A program made the position numbers and the translations under genes. From assembly GCA_001464425.1 (NCBI GenBank), contig LNEK01000019.1, positions 1-64,000 on the forward strand: 64,000 nucleotides of DNA, in the 5' to 3' direction. The notes beneath the pieces are model-generated. The model searched no databases. It was given only the letters and a program-made list of their open reading frames with translations, and was not told where the DNA came from. Below are positions 8,295 through 16,797 of the stretch, in pieces. Positions within the stretch are counted from its first letter, which is position 1; every line of letters starts with the position of its first letter. Origin of the DNA: Alphaproteobacteria bacterium Ga0077535 (GTDB taxonomy: Bacteria; Pseudomonadota; Alphaproteobacteria; Caulobacterales; Aquidulcibacteraceae).

Positions 8295-9235
8295 GCTGAG
8301 CAGCTGCCGCCGCCGAGCACGCAGAACTTGGCGCAATGGGGATGATTTAGCGCAACCGGCGCTAAACTGTCGGCGAGACGCGCGGCCAATTCAAACTCCG
8401 GTTCGTACGGAAGCAGCGTGCAAGCGATCACCGAGGGCGCCTCTGCGCCTTTTCGCCTCACCACCATGCGCGCGCTGGCGCACATCATCGCCGCCGGCGC
8501 GACCTTTAAAATGCCCCAGCATGCGTCGCTGATTTCCGGGACCTCGGCGCTCTCGTCCATCTCAGGAAATAGGACGAGTTGCTCTGCATTGTCTGCATCG
8601 ACGGGCCAGCCGCGCGCCGCGATCAGGCGGGCAAAGCCAGCGCGTATTTCAGCTTCATCACCGCCCCAAAGGGTGCGGCCTGCCAAAGAGAGCCTGAACC
8701 CCGCCTGGGCAAGCCAATCGATCCCGTCCAGCGTTGCGGCGAAACTGCCAGACCCACGTTCCTCGTCGTGAAGATCGGCGTCATAATGATCGAGACTGAT
8801 CCGGATCGTGATCTTCTCGCCATACCGGGCTTTAAGGGCGCGCAATCCATCGCGCATGCGCGGGCGCATCATCGGCCGCATCGCATTGGTCAAGATCAAG
8901 ACGCGATGGCCGCGCGCCAGCGCCATTTCCACAAGCCCGATGATCTGCGGATTGAGAAACGGCTCTCCGCCGGTGAAGCCAATCTCGATCGGCTTGCCCG
9001 CAAGCTGCGCCACCTCGTCGAGAAACGGCGCCAAATCGGTTTCGGTAAAATAAACGAGACTGTCATTGGTCGGCGAGCTCTCGATATAGCAGTGCGTGCA
9101 GGTGATGTTGCAGAGCGTGCCAGTGTTGATCCAAAGCGTCTTCAATTCATCGAACGCCACCGTAGCGCGCGGCTCGCCCCGCGCTGTCAAGGCGGGGTCA
9201 CAAAACTTGGCGCGGGGCGGGTTCGTTATAGTCAT
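8291..9235 (-). CDS. radical SAM enzyme of the MTAP/DUF547 neighbourhood
   Basis: A 314-residue radical SAM protein. The cluster-binding motif CNITCTHC is at Cys42/46/49 (CX3CX2C), followed by the GFTGGEPFLNP SAM-binding segment near residue 95 and a RISLDHYD strand. A C-terminal cysteine-rich tail (HCAKFCVLGGGSC, last 16 residues), together with Cys residues around 240-270, could hold an auxiliary Fe-S cluster. It is not the ArsS type, which has a different Cys motif context and a longer C-terminal domain. It diverges from the DUF547 gene and converges on mtnP. Substrate unknown. Confidence 0.9.
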   Translation of the reverse strand: MTITNPPRAKFCDPALTARGEPRATVAFDELKTLWINTGTLCNITCTHCYIESSPTNDSLVYFTETDLAPFLDEVAQLAGKPIEIGFTGGEPFLNPQIIGLVEMALARGHRVLILTNAMRPMMRPRMRDGLRALKARYGEKITIRISLDHYDADLHDEERGSGSFAATLDGIDWLAQAGFRLSLAGRTLWGGDEAEIRAGFARLIAARGWPVDADNAEQLVLFPEMDESAEVPEISDACWGILKVAPAAMMCASARMVVRRKGAEAPSVIACTLLPYEPEFELAARLADSLAPVALNHPHCAKFCVLGGGSCSA

Positions 9236-9384
9236 GTCTCACGCTTATACGTCTCAACTGGGCGCGTGGATGCGGCGCCTGCGCCCGACCTTGAACGAGC
9301 TGCGGCCACTTTAAGTGTTTTTTCGCTGAACGCATCCAGCGCCCAGCCTGGCGCGTAGCCCTTTGGAGCCCAAGAGAGCCGCCA

Positions 9385-10173
9385 ATGTCTGACCGAAAAC
9401 TGTTCGCCGCCGCCATGCTAACCCTTGCGATGATCGCAACGCCCCTTCCTGCGCAGGCGGCCGACACGGCCACCTACGATCGGCTGCTGTCGCGCTATGT
9501 CGTCGCTTCATCAGACGGCATCAACCGCGTGCGTTATGCGGCCTGGAAGGCCAGCGCTGACGATGTGCGCGCGCTCAACGCCTATGTTGCCTCACTTGAG
9601 CGCGATCGGCCGTCGCGGATGACGCGCGATGAACAACTCGCCCACTGGATCAACCTCTACAACGCCGTCACGCTCCAGATCATCCTTGAGAACTACCCGG
9701 TACGATCGATCCGCGACATCCGCAGCCAAACCTTGGATCCACGCGGATTGATCGGTCCATGGCGAACACAGCGTGTCACCGTCGAAGGCCGACGCTTGAC
9801 CCTCGACCAAATTGAAAACTCAATCCTGCGCCGCGCGTTCAACGAGCCGCGCATTCACTACGCCATCAATTGCGCTTCAATCGGCTGTCCAAATCTTGCG
9901 GCGCGCGCCTGGCGGGCCGGGACCATGGATGCAGATCTAACTGCGGCCGCGCGCGCCTACATCAACCACCCGCGCGGCGTTTCCATAGATGCGGAGGGGC
10001 AGTTGCGCGTCTCAACAATATATCGATGGTTTGCAGACGACTTTGGCGGCGACGCCACTGGCGTCCTAACGCACGTGCGCCGCTACGCCTCGCCTGAACT
10101 ACAGAGGCGCCTTGCTGGAGCGGCCGCGATTTCGAATTACGGATATGATTGGGCCTTGAACGGCGCAAACTGA
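9385..10173 (+). CDS. DUF547 domain protein, secreted
   Basis: A 262-residue protein with a Sec signal peptide (hydrophobic residues 6-24, AQA cleavage site near 27) followed by a DUF547 domain. Recognisable parts are the AHWINLYNAVTLQIIL segment near residue 88, the HYAINCASIGCPNL segment with conserved His and Cys residues, and a C-terminal RRYASPELQ stretch. DUF547 has weak resemblance to papain-like/transglutaminase folds, but its role is unknown. It is a frequent companion of the TVP38, FAD oxidoreductase and rSAM-associated transferase genes, as here. Confidence 0.88.
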   Translation: MSDRKLFAAAMLTLAMIATPLPAQAADTATYDRLLSRYVVASSDGINRVRYAAWKASADDVRALNAYVASLERDRPSRMTRDEQLAHWINLYNAVTLQIILENYPVRSIRDIRSQTLDPRGLIGPWRTQRVTVEGRRLTLDQIENSILRRAFNEPRIHYAINCASIGCPNLAARAWRAGTMDADLTAAARAYINHPRGVSIDAEGQLRVSTIYRWFADDFGGDATGVLTHVRRYASPELQRRLAGAAAISNYGYDWALNGAN

Positions 10174-10216
10174 GCGGCAGGTGGGCCAGAACGCGCGGCG
10201 ATATCGCCCTTTGCGC

Positions 10217-10966
10217 TCAATCCAACCGCGACAACGCTGTACGTAAAGTCGAGTAATGCCCGAGGCCCGGGCAGACATTCAGAGACGCACGATCGCCAAG
10301 CCGCTCCTTGAGCGCCTCACTCATCGCCGGCGGCGCCCAATCATCAAGGCTGCCGCTCCAAATCTCGGTCTCACACCGAATATCATCCAGCACGTGGGCC
10401 CACGGCCGAACGTAAGCGTGCAGTTCGCCTCGATACGCTGCTTGGCGCGGCCCGAGGCAAGTACGCAACCCACGAACCACGACCTCAACGAAGCGCGGCG
10501 AGGCAAGCAGATTCAGCTCGGCATCAGGACTCGCACGGAACATCGTCTTCACCGCGAGCTTTGGGGCAAGCGCCACTAACGACGCTTGCGATGCAGTGAA
10601 GAGGCGGAGCGCCCAATCACCCGCTTGTGCTGCCTCGAACACCGGTCGCCCGGCCATGACGGGTAGGAAGTTGCCGAGTTGCAGCGGCGCCGCGGGCGAG
10701 ATTAAGATGAGCTTGTGGACTAGAAGACCACGCCTTGCCGCGATGTGCGCCGCTGACATGGCGCCGAGCGAGAAACCCGCAACTGTAACCGGCTCATCGA
10801 TCCTCATTCCGTCGAAGGCCGACAAGACGCCCTCTTCGTAGCTTCCCTTTTGATGCCCAAGCCGATCGAGAGCATGAACGTGCTGCAGCGGCGTTGATGT
10901 CTCAAACGCAGAGAGTTCTTCAGGCGAACCCGGCAAACCATGGCAATAAACGACGCGGCGATTCAC
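10217..10966 (-). CDS. alpha/beta hydrolase
   Basis: A 249-residue cytosolic alpha/beta-hydrolase fold protein. It starts with the VVYCHGLPGSPEE oxyanion-hole segment, has the nucleophile elbow GFSLG with Ser66, an acidic residue in GSLDDWAPP near residue 212 and a C-terminal His in GLGHYST. The catalytic triad is therefore complete. No lid domain or export signal is apparent and the substrate cannot be predicted. It appears to be monocistronic. Confidence 0.8.
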   Translation of the reverse strand: MNRRVVYCHGLPGSPEELSAFETSTPLQHVHALDRLGHQKGSYEEGVLSAFDGMRIDEPVTVAGFSLGAMSAAHIAARRGLLVHKLILISPAAPLQLGNFLPVMAGRPVFEAAQAGDWALRLFTASQASLVALAPKLAVKTMFRASPDAELNLLASPRFVEVVVRGLRTCLGPRQAAYRGELHAYVRPWAHVLDDIRCETEIWSGSLDDWAPPAMSEALKERLGDRASLNVCPGLGHYSTLRTALSRLD

Positions 10967-11229
10967 ACCTGCATTTGTTCGCAGGCCGGGAACGCATGCA
11001 ATGTGACCTTATCGCCCAGCGCAATACGAGAACCGCACTCACAGAAAGTACGGCGCGCCGGATTTCTGAATGGCTGACACGCTTAAGTGCCGCCGCTCGC
11101 GCCCTTCCCGTCAAATCGGCCTGAGTGCGCCGATTGCGGCTATTCCCTGAGCTTCGAGCGCCAATGCCGCAACGTCGCCGTTGACAGCTGCCCTCAGCGC
11201 CCGCCACCAAGCCAGCGACGGAGACTTCA

Positions 11230-12012
11230 ATGCGCCAACTGGTTGGTACAATTCTGCTGACCATCGTGACTGCGGCGGCCACGCTGGCCTTGCTTCAGGT
11301 ACTCGGCCCCGATTGGACTCTCTTCCCTCCCGCGACGTGCCTGGCTACACATTGCTTCTGCGAAATCCCCCACACGGACTCGCTGCTGCTCCAGCCCGCC
11401 AACAGCTGGTCGTCGCTGGGTTTTGGGCTCGTCGGCTTTTGGATCATGCTGGCGCCGCCACGCAGCGAAACGGCTTTCGGCGGTTTGCCTGCTCTTTGGT
11501 TTGGCTTCACTGCAGTCATCATTGGCGTCGGCAGCTTTCTGCTACATGCCACGCTGACACTCTGGGGCCAATTCTACGATGTGCTCGGCATGTATCTGCT
11601 GAGCGGCTTCCTGCTTGCGTATGCTGTGCAACGCTGGCGCGGCTGGTCGAATTCAGCTGCCATGGCGCTCTACCTAGCAATCTGCGCCATCCTCATTGCG
11701 CTGCTCTGGATCATGCCCGAAACGCGCCGTTGGCTGTTTGCAGCCGTGCTGGTTGTTGCGCTCACAATCGAGCTTGTTATGGCGCGGCCACTAAGGCCGA
11801 GGGTCCGGGTTTCGTTGTTCGGCTACGGCTTGCTCGCCAACACAATCGCATTCGGGATTTGGATCCTCGACAACACCCGCACGCTCTGCATGCCCGACAG
11901 CTTGTTGCAGGGCCACGCAGCCTGGCATTTGCTCGGCGCGGTCGCGGTCTATTTCAACTACCTCTACTATCGCAGCGAACAACCACGAGCGACGTCCCAG
12001 GTCGGCCCGTAG
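11230..12012 (+). CDS. ceramidase-family integral membrane hydrolase
   Basis: A 260-residue seven-TM-like protein matching the alkaline ceramidase family (PF05875, CREST superfamily). The metal and catalytic residues are in place: FCE near 43-45, QPANSWSSLGF at 55-65, Ser102 and His106 in SFLLHAT, Asp117 in QFYDVLG, and His229/His233 in HAAWH. Family members cleave the amide bond of ceramides or related lipids. Since some Caulobacterales make sphingolipids, ceramide turnover is a plausible but unproven role. It stands alone, with sparse coding sequence following it. Confidence 0.85.
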   Translation: MRQLVGTILLTIVTAAATLALLQVLGPDWTLFPPATCLATHCFCEIPHTDSLLLQPANSWSSLGFGLVGFWIMLAPPRSETAFGGLPALWFGFTAVIIGVGSFLLHATLTLWGQFYDVLGMYLLSGFLLAYAVQRWRGWSNSAAMALYLAICAILIALLWIMPETRRWLFAAVLVVALTIELVMARPLRPRVRVSLFGYGLLANTIAFGIWILDNTRTLCMPDSLLQGHAAWHLLGAVAVYFNYLYYRSEQPRATSQVGP

Positions 12013-12140
12013 GGCTCCGGCAAAGCAAAACGGCGTCCGTATCCGAACCTCCGGGTCGATCCAATCGTGTCACCGGTAATGGCGCCAGCACTTCGGCGAC
12101 AGGCACTTGGGCGAGGCGGTCGAGTCTACGGGGCGCCGTG

Positions 12141-12254
12141 TCACGAGCCGAAGACTGAGAAGCCTAAGTAAGCAACGGTGACCATCCACGACCCGAGCCA
12201 AAACACCACCATGGCAGTGGCTTCGCGGGAATAGCGACCCTGTGAAGAACGCAT
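12141..12254 (-). CDS. possible small single-span membrane protein (37 aa)
   Basis: A 37-residue ORF beginning MRSSQGRYSREATAM followed by an 18-residue hydrophobic stretch, which is a typical small one-span membrane protein layout. An AGGGA ribosome-binding site lies 7-8 bases before the ATG. A hairpin (12278-12312) sits just upstream on the same strand. Nothing is known to me about this sequence, and short hydrophobic ORFs arise by chance, so the call is tentative. Confidence 0.35.
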   Translation of the reverse strand: MRSSQGRYSREATAMVVFWLGSWMVTVAYLGFSVFGS

Positions 12255-12277
12255 TGGCGTGTCCCTAAAATTGCTAA

Positions 12278-12312
12278 AGCGGCTTCCCCGAGCTGGGCAG
12301 GAGGAAGCCGCT
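12278..12312 (-). terminator. 10-bp perfect stem-loop, possible terminator or leader hairpin
   Basis: AGCGGCTTCC (12278-12287) and GGAAGCCGCT (12303-12312) form a perfect 10-bp stem with a 15-base loop. On the minus strand it is followed by TTTAGCAATTTT, an imperfect T-rich tail. It may terminate transcription of the small gene at 12501-12722, or act as a leader structure for the small membrane ORF that starts at 12254. Confidence 0.4.
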
Positions 12313-12500
12313 CCACGCGCGCCGATCCGAGTGGTTGGGCGGAAGGTGGGTCCAGCGCGTGAACAACGGAGCACCTGGGGACTAGTCGAGTCGGTGCGCG
12401 ACCGCACATGCACTGCAAATAGACGCATAGGCGAAATGAAGCGGCCCTGGGGTCGAGATAAACGGAGTTGCCTAGAGGTGCGTTGCGTTCCGATTTTGCA

Positions 12501-12722
12501 TTAAGCGCTAATGCATCCGGCAATGCGGTTCTGGCGCGCTACCGAGGACATCAGCGTGCGGACATCATCCACGGCAACCTGTTGGCCTTCAGCCAAGGCC
12601 CGCGCCGTGAGGGTGGAGACCACTTGATGAACCAAGAAGTGAGCCTCGTTGAGGTCGTTCGTGTACTCGCGCGCCCAGGGCAAAAGCTCCGGACCAAGAC
12701 CGACAACTTGATGGGGCGTCAT
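12501..12722 (-). CDS. possible 73-aa protein resembling sigma-70 region 2
   Basis: An ORF starting at the ATG at 12722 (MTPHQVVGLGPELL) encodes 73 residues. The run LLPWAREYTNDLNEAHFLVHQVV resembles the LxxxARxLTxDxxxAEDLVQExF helix of sigma-70 region 2 or PhyR-type domains, but no region 4 follows. AGG is 4-6 bases and AGAGG about 14 bases upstream. It could be an anti-sigma/sigma-like small regulator, a remnant of an ECF sigma factor, or chance. The stop codon lies inside a 7-bp inverted repeat (12497-12515). Confidence 0.4.
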   Translation of the reverse strand: MTPHQVVGLGPELLPWAREYTNDLNEAHFLVHQVVSTLTARALAEGQQVAVDDVRTLMSSVARQNRIAGCISA

Positions 12723-13215
12723 GGACCTGATGTGACCTCTTGAAGGCCAATCTATCGTCTGCAACCGTTCTGGTCGGTACGGCGAACGACATTTGCGAAC
12801 TCGAACCAATACAAACAACAGCAACGGCATCGCGTCGTCGGGAGCGACCCGAATGCGTGCGTCTGTACGCTAGCGGACACCGATTGCAGCTGTTCGCTTT
12901 GAGCGCTCGGCGCACCAGACTCTAACGCACTCGCAGGAGTGCGCCCGTGCGATAGCGCACACAATGCCTCGATCATCCGCATCGGCGCGTAAACAAAAAC
13001 GCACATTGGCCGATTGTCTATGGACCTTGGATCAAGCGAGCACGTTCCCCCCACACAATGACCGGAAACGGTTATCACTTCTGGGGGCGTAGCGAGAATG
13101 GTGAAGCAACTTCAGCCGAGCACGCCGACTTGCGCGTACTCCGTCGTGCAAGCTGCGCCTAGTTCAACACTTCTACTTGACGCTGCGCGCGCGCCGTCTG
13201 CACAGGAGCACGCCA
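12723..13215. other. intergenic region upstream of the polysaccharide cluster
   Basis: About 490 bases without a convincing gene. ORFs on either strand here lack a plausible start and family resemblance. The promoter for the plus-strand polysaccharide genes that begin at 13216 is expected here, but no clear -35/-10 pair or operator was identified. Confidence 0.45.
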
Positions 13216-14307
13216 GTGCGCATTGAAGCGGTGCCGGTTCGCGAACTTGGGGCGGTGGAAATCGCGCGCTGGCGGTCGCTGCAGCGGAACTGCCCCGCAT
13301 TGAGCAATCCGCATTTCTCGCCTGACTATGCTCTTCTGATGGCGCGCGTTCGCCCCGACGCACGTGTCGCCGTGCTCGAAGACAGCGGCGGCGTGCAGGG
13401 TTTTTTCGCTGTGCAGCGGCAACGCCCCGCGAGCTCGGCGGCAATGCCGCTTGGCGCCCCGGTCGGGGACTATCAAGGAATCGTCGGCGCGCCCGAGCTG
13501 GAGGTCTCACTCCCCGACTTATGCAAAGCGCTGAAGATCGGGCGACTGGATTTTTCCCGCGCCCTCGCAAATCAGCCGACCTTTGCAACACATGCCAAAG
13601 GCGCCGAGGAAACCTGGATCGCGGATGTCAGCGCCGGCAGCGATGCGTACTTCGCCAACATCAAGGCGCGTCGTCCGCAATTTCTATATCAACTTGCACG
13701 CACGCGCCGGAAACTCGTGCGTGAACGTGGCGACGTTATCTTCTCCCCATGCTCGAGCAATCGTGCGCATCTTGAGACCATGCTAACCTGGAAGGAGCAG
13801 CAGCTGGCGCGCACGGGCCAGCCCGCGGTTTGGCGGGTAGCTTGGGTAAGAGAGTCCATCGAGGCGGCCATGCAATGCACAGACGACGCATTCGCAGGCT
13901 CGCTGTTTACACTGACGCTCGGCGATCGCCTTATTGCCGGCAACCTCTGTCTGAGAGGCCCCAATGGTCTTCACGGCGTGGTGATGTCCCACGACCCGGA
14001 GTTCGAGCCGTTCTCGCCGGGCCTGCAATTACTGCGCGACATACTTGACTGGGCAGCCACACGCGGACTGCGCGAGGTGGACTTCGGCACCGGCGAGCAA
14101 ATGTACAAGCGCCAGTTCGGCAGCCATCGGCGCGGCGTGGTGTGGGGATGGGCAGGCACGCCCTCCATGGCCAGCTGGTCACGGTCTGCACAATATGCAC
14201 TGCGCGCGCAGATCGAACGCGTTCCGAACAAATGGATCGCCAATCTTCCGGGCCGCGCCATGCGCAGAATGGATGTCTATCGCGGATTAGTCGCGCCACG
14301 CGCGTGA
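13216..14307 (+). CDS. CelD/BcsL-type GNAT acetyltransferase (polysaccharide-associated)
   Basis: A FemAB/CelD-like double-GNAT protein (GNAT_6, PF13480 type). The region around residues 150-330 is typical: a RRPQFLYQLARTRRKL helix, TWKEQQLARTG, then a C-terminal GLREVDFGTGEQMYKRQFG stretch. Such enzymes acylate exopolysaccharide or cellulose-like polymers. I prefer the GTG start at 13216 (363 residues), because CAGGAG lies 8 bases upstream; a TTG at 13177 would add 13 residues without a ribosome-binding site. It opens the plus-strand run of polysaccharide genes. Confidence 0.85.
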   Translation: MRIEAVPVRELGAVEIARWRSLQRNCPALSNPHFSPDYALLMARVRPDARVAVLEDSGGVQGFFAVQRQRPASSAAMPLGAPVGDYQGIVGAPELEVSLPDLCKALKIGRLDFSRALANQPTFATHAKGAEETWIADVSAGSDAYFANIKARRPQFLYQLARTRRKLVRERGDVIFSPCSSNRAHLETMLTWKEQQLARTGQPAVWRVAWVRESIEAAMQCTDDAFAGSLFTLTLGDRLIAGNLCLRGPNGLHGVVMSHDPEFEPFSPGLQLLRDILDWAATRGLREVDFGTGEQMYKRQFGSHRRGVVWGWAGTPSMASWSRSAQYALRAQIERVPNKWIANLPGRAMRRMDVYRGLVAPRA

Positions 14308-14319
14308 CAGAGGGTTGGT

Positions 14320-15147
14320 ATGCAAAGGCCAGAACCACAGCACGATTGGCCGGCCTCATGGCGCGATGCCTACAAGTACGACTTGAAAGAGGTGTTTGCA
14401 CCTTTCGCCGCGCCGCGCGGGCACGGTTTCGCCTACCGGCGCCGCATGGCGCGCGCACTCGCAATGGTCAAAGAGGTGTCGCCGCCGCGCGCGAAAGTCA
14501 TCGACATCGCCGCAGCACAAGGAAACCTATCGCTGATGCTCGCAGAGTGCGGGTATGATGTTACTTGGAATGACCTACGCGCTGAGCTTGCGGGTTATGT
14601 CCGCCTCAAGCACGAGCACGGCGCGCTTTCGTATCTCCCCGGCGATGTTTTTGCCTTAAGCGCTCGCGAGGCATACGACACCGTCGTCATAACCGAGATT
14701 ATCGAGCACGTAGCTCACCCGGATCGATTTCTCGCTCAGGTCGCGACGCTGGTGAAGCCGGGCGGCCACATCGTGATGACGACGCCCAATGGCGAATATC
14801 TTGGCAATCGGCTACCCCGTTTCTCCGACTGCGCCGATCCTTCAGCTTTCGAGAGCATGCAGTTTCAGCCAGATGGCGACGGCCACATCTTCCTGCTGCA
14901 TGCGGATGAGATCGAACCCATGGCGCATAGCGCTGGGCTCGAGGTCCAGTCGCTTCAATTGTTCACGACGTTCCTGATCGCAGGACGTCTGCGCACTGAA
15001 CCGCTGCTGCATGTGTTGCCGTTTCCGACGATCGATTTTCTCGAACGCCAGGTGGAGACTTGGCCCGACGCCGTATCCCGCCGCGCTTTCGTGCAAATGG
15101 CCGTGTGCCTGCGCAAGCCAGCTGTTGGGCCGACAAGTGGCGCCTAA
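14320..15147 (+). CDS. class I SAM-dependent methyltransferase
   Basis: A 275-residue Rossmann-type methyltransferase. Motif I reads VIDIAAAQGNLS near residue 65, with an acidic motif II in VTWNDLR, motif IV in YDTVVITEIIEHV and post-motif VKPGGHIVMTTPNGEY. This is the methyltransf_11/23 type often found in polysaccharide clusters, where it methylates sugars or processes lipid-linked intermediates. It follows the acetyltransferase by 12 bases and overlaps the next glycosyltransferase start. The precise substrate is unknown. Confidence 0.87.
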   Translation: MQRPEPQHDWPASWRDAYKYDLKEVFAPFAAPRGHGFAYRRRMARALAMVKEVSPPRAKVIDIAAAQGNLSLMLAECGYDVTWNDLRAELAGYVRLKHEHGALSYLPGDVFALSAREAYDTVVITEIIEHVAHPDRFLAQVATLVKPGGHIVMTTPNGEYLGNRLPRFSDCADPSAFESMQFQPDGDGHIFLLHADEIEPMAHSAGLEVQSLQLFTTFLIAGRLRTEPLLHVLPFPTIDFLERQVETWPDAVSRRAFVQMAVCLRKPAVGPTSGA

Positions 15148-15997
15148 AGTTTCCCTCGTCGTCTCAACGTTGGGCCGCACACTCGAGCTGGAGCGATTAC
15201 TGACGTCGCTGCGCGCGCAAACGTTCTCAGACTTCGAAACCATCATCGTCGATCAGAACGGAGATGAACGCCTCGAGCCAGTATTGGCGCCCCATCTGGC
15301 TACGCTAAACATCGTCGCATCCAGATCGGACCGCGGACTGTCGCTCGGCAGAAACACCGGCCTCGCTTTAGTTGCTGGAGATATCGTCGCCTTTCCAGAC
15401 GACGATTGTTGGTACCCTACCGACCTCCTTGAGCGCGTGGTCGCCGCGTTCAACGAAAGCCCCGAACTAGATCTGCTCAGTGGCCGAACGGTTGACCAGT
15501 CGTTCGCTCCCTCGCTCGGCGTATTCCATCCTACGGGTCGGCGAATTGGGCGCGGCAGTGTGTGGCGCGCCGGGAACTCCAATACAATTTTCGTCAGAAC
15601 CAATCCGAAGCGGGAACTCCGCTTTGACGAAACGTTGGGCGTGGGCGCGAACACCATCTTTCAGAGCGGCGAGGAAACGGACTTCCTCCTCCGGCTTCTG
15701 GCCGATGGCGCGGAGATGCGCTTCGATCCGGCTTTCGTGGTCCATCACGATCAGGTCGATGTGCGCGATCCCGCGGCCGGCTTACGGCGCGCCCAAGCCT
15801 ACGCACCGGGTCAAGGCCGTGTGCTGCGTATCAACCACTACAATCACGCTCAAGTTCTGTGGTTCGCACTCCGGCCACTTGTGCGTGCGGGTCTCGCTGC
15901 CGTCAGCGGAGACACAGCATTGGCGCGCTACAAGATGGCGTGGGTCACGGGACTTCTTGCCGGCTACTTCGCCAAGTTTCCCGCGGCACTGCATTAG
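15137..15997 (+). CDS. family 2 glycosyltransferase
   Basis: A GT-A glycosyltransferase that builds the repeat unit of a surface polysaccharide. The GTG at 15137 begins a protein VAPKVSLVVSTLGRT with the usual GT2 N-terminal strand, an IIVDQNGDE loop, GLSLGRNTGL, and the DDD metal site in AFPDDDCWYP near residue 90. The C-terminal part includes GEETDFLLRLL and HHDQVDVR. The start overlaps the methyltransferase stop by 11 bases, consistent with translational coupling. An upstream extension in the same frame lies wholly inside the methyltransferase gene and is unlikely to be translated. Confidence 0.87.
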   Translation: MAPKVSLVVSTLGRTLELERLLTSLRAQTFSDFETIIVDQNGDERLEPVLAPHLATLNIVASRSDRGLSLGRNTGLALVAGDIVAFPDDDCWYPTDLLERVVAAFNESPELDLLSGRTVDQSFAPSLGVFHPTGRRIGRGSVWRAGNSNTIFVRTNPKRELRFDETLGVGANTIFQSGEETDFLLRLLADGAEMRFDPAFVVHHDQVDVRDPAAGLRRAQAYAPGQGRVLRINHYNHAQVLWFALRPLVRAGLAAVSGDTALARYKMAWVTGLLAGYFAKFPAALH

Positions 15998-16083
15998 ATC
16001 AAGAATTGTCGGCGCTGTTGATGCGCCGAGCGCAACGAAACCACTCTGGCCCGCGTTGCACTCGGTAAATTTGGGAATGGGTT

Positions 16084-16797
16084 ATGGCAGCTTCTGCACG
16101 AACAGCGCGTACTTCGACTTATAGCGTCACAGCGCCCTGGGCGCCGACGCCTCTGCGTACGCTTCACCCTCGCGCCAATTTCGAGTATCGGCTCACTCCG
16201 ACACCTATCGGAGGCGCAGCAAAGCGAGCACTTGATGTTGCGGGCGCGCTGGCCCTGCTCCTGGCGCTAGCGCCAATATTGCTGGCGACTGCAGCGCTCA
16301 TCCGCCTCGACTCCCCTGGCCCCGCTCTTTTTCGGCAAGCGCGCACTGGATTTCGCGGGCGGTCTTTCAACATCTACAAGTTCCGCACGATGCACGTCTC
16401 GCCAGCGACTGCCGACCTCAAACAGGCGGTTCGAGGCGATCATCGTGTGACGCGCATTGGCCGCTTGCTGAGACGCTGCAGCGTGGATGAGCTTCCGCAG
16501 CTGCTCAATGTGCTCGTAGGCGATATGTCCCTCGTTGGGCCACGCCCGCACGCCGTGTCCCACGACTACACGTTTGCCGGCGTTGATCGCGGATATCCGC
16601 GGCGCTTCTGCACACGCCCGGGAATCACCGGGCTCGCACAAGTGACAGGATCGCGCGGACAATCCGAAACGCCGGAAAAGATAAAGGCGCGGATCACCAA
16701 AGACCTCGACTATATCGATAACTGGTCGATGGCCGGCGATGTCAGCATAATGATCGCCACCGTTCGCGTCGTCTTGCACGACCCCAATGCATACTGA
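16084..16797 (+). CDS. ExoY/WcaJ-type initiating sugar-phosphate transferase
   Basis: This enzyme transfers a sugar 1-phosphate to undecaprenyl phosphate at the inner membrane and so starts repeat-unit assembly. The 237-residue protein has the short ExoY layout: one hydrophobic hairpin near residues 47-75 (KRALDVAGALALLLALAP), then the catalytic domain with [52 protein letters not shown] and DLDYIDNWS. It overlaps the following WecG-type gene by 11 bases. The window also holds a longer, second initiating transferase at 25870, so two polysaccharides are probably made. Confidence 0.92.
   Translation: MAASARTARTSTYSVTAPWAPTPLRTLHPRANFEYRLTPTPIGGAAKRALDVAGALALLLALAPILLATAALIRLDSPGPALFRQARTGFRGRSFNIYKFRTMHVSPATADLKQAVRGDHRVTRIGRLLRRCSVDELPQLLNVLVGDMSLVGPRPHAVSHDYTFAGVDRGYPRRFCTRPGITGLAQVTGSRGQSETPEKIKARITKDLDYIDNWSMAGDVSIMIATVRVVLHDPNAY

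Noticed and set aside
10994..11124. Possible short plus-strand ORF between the hydrolase and the ceramidase-like gene
   Set aside because: Start has no convincing ribosome-binding site and the product looks random.
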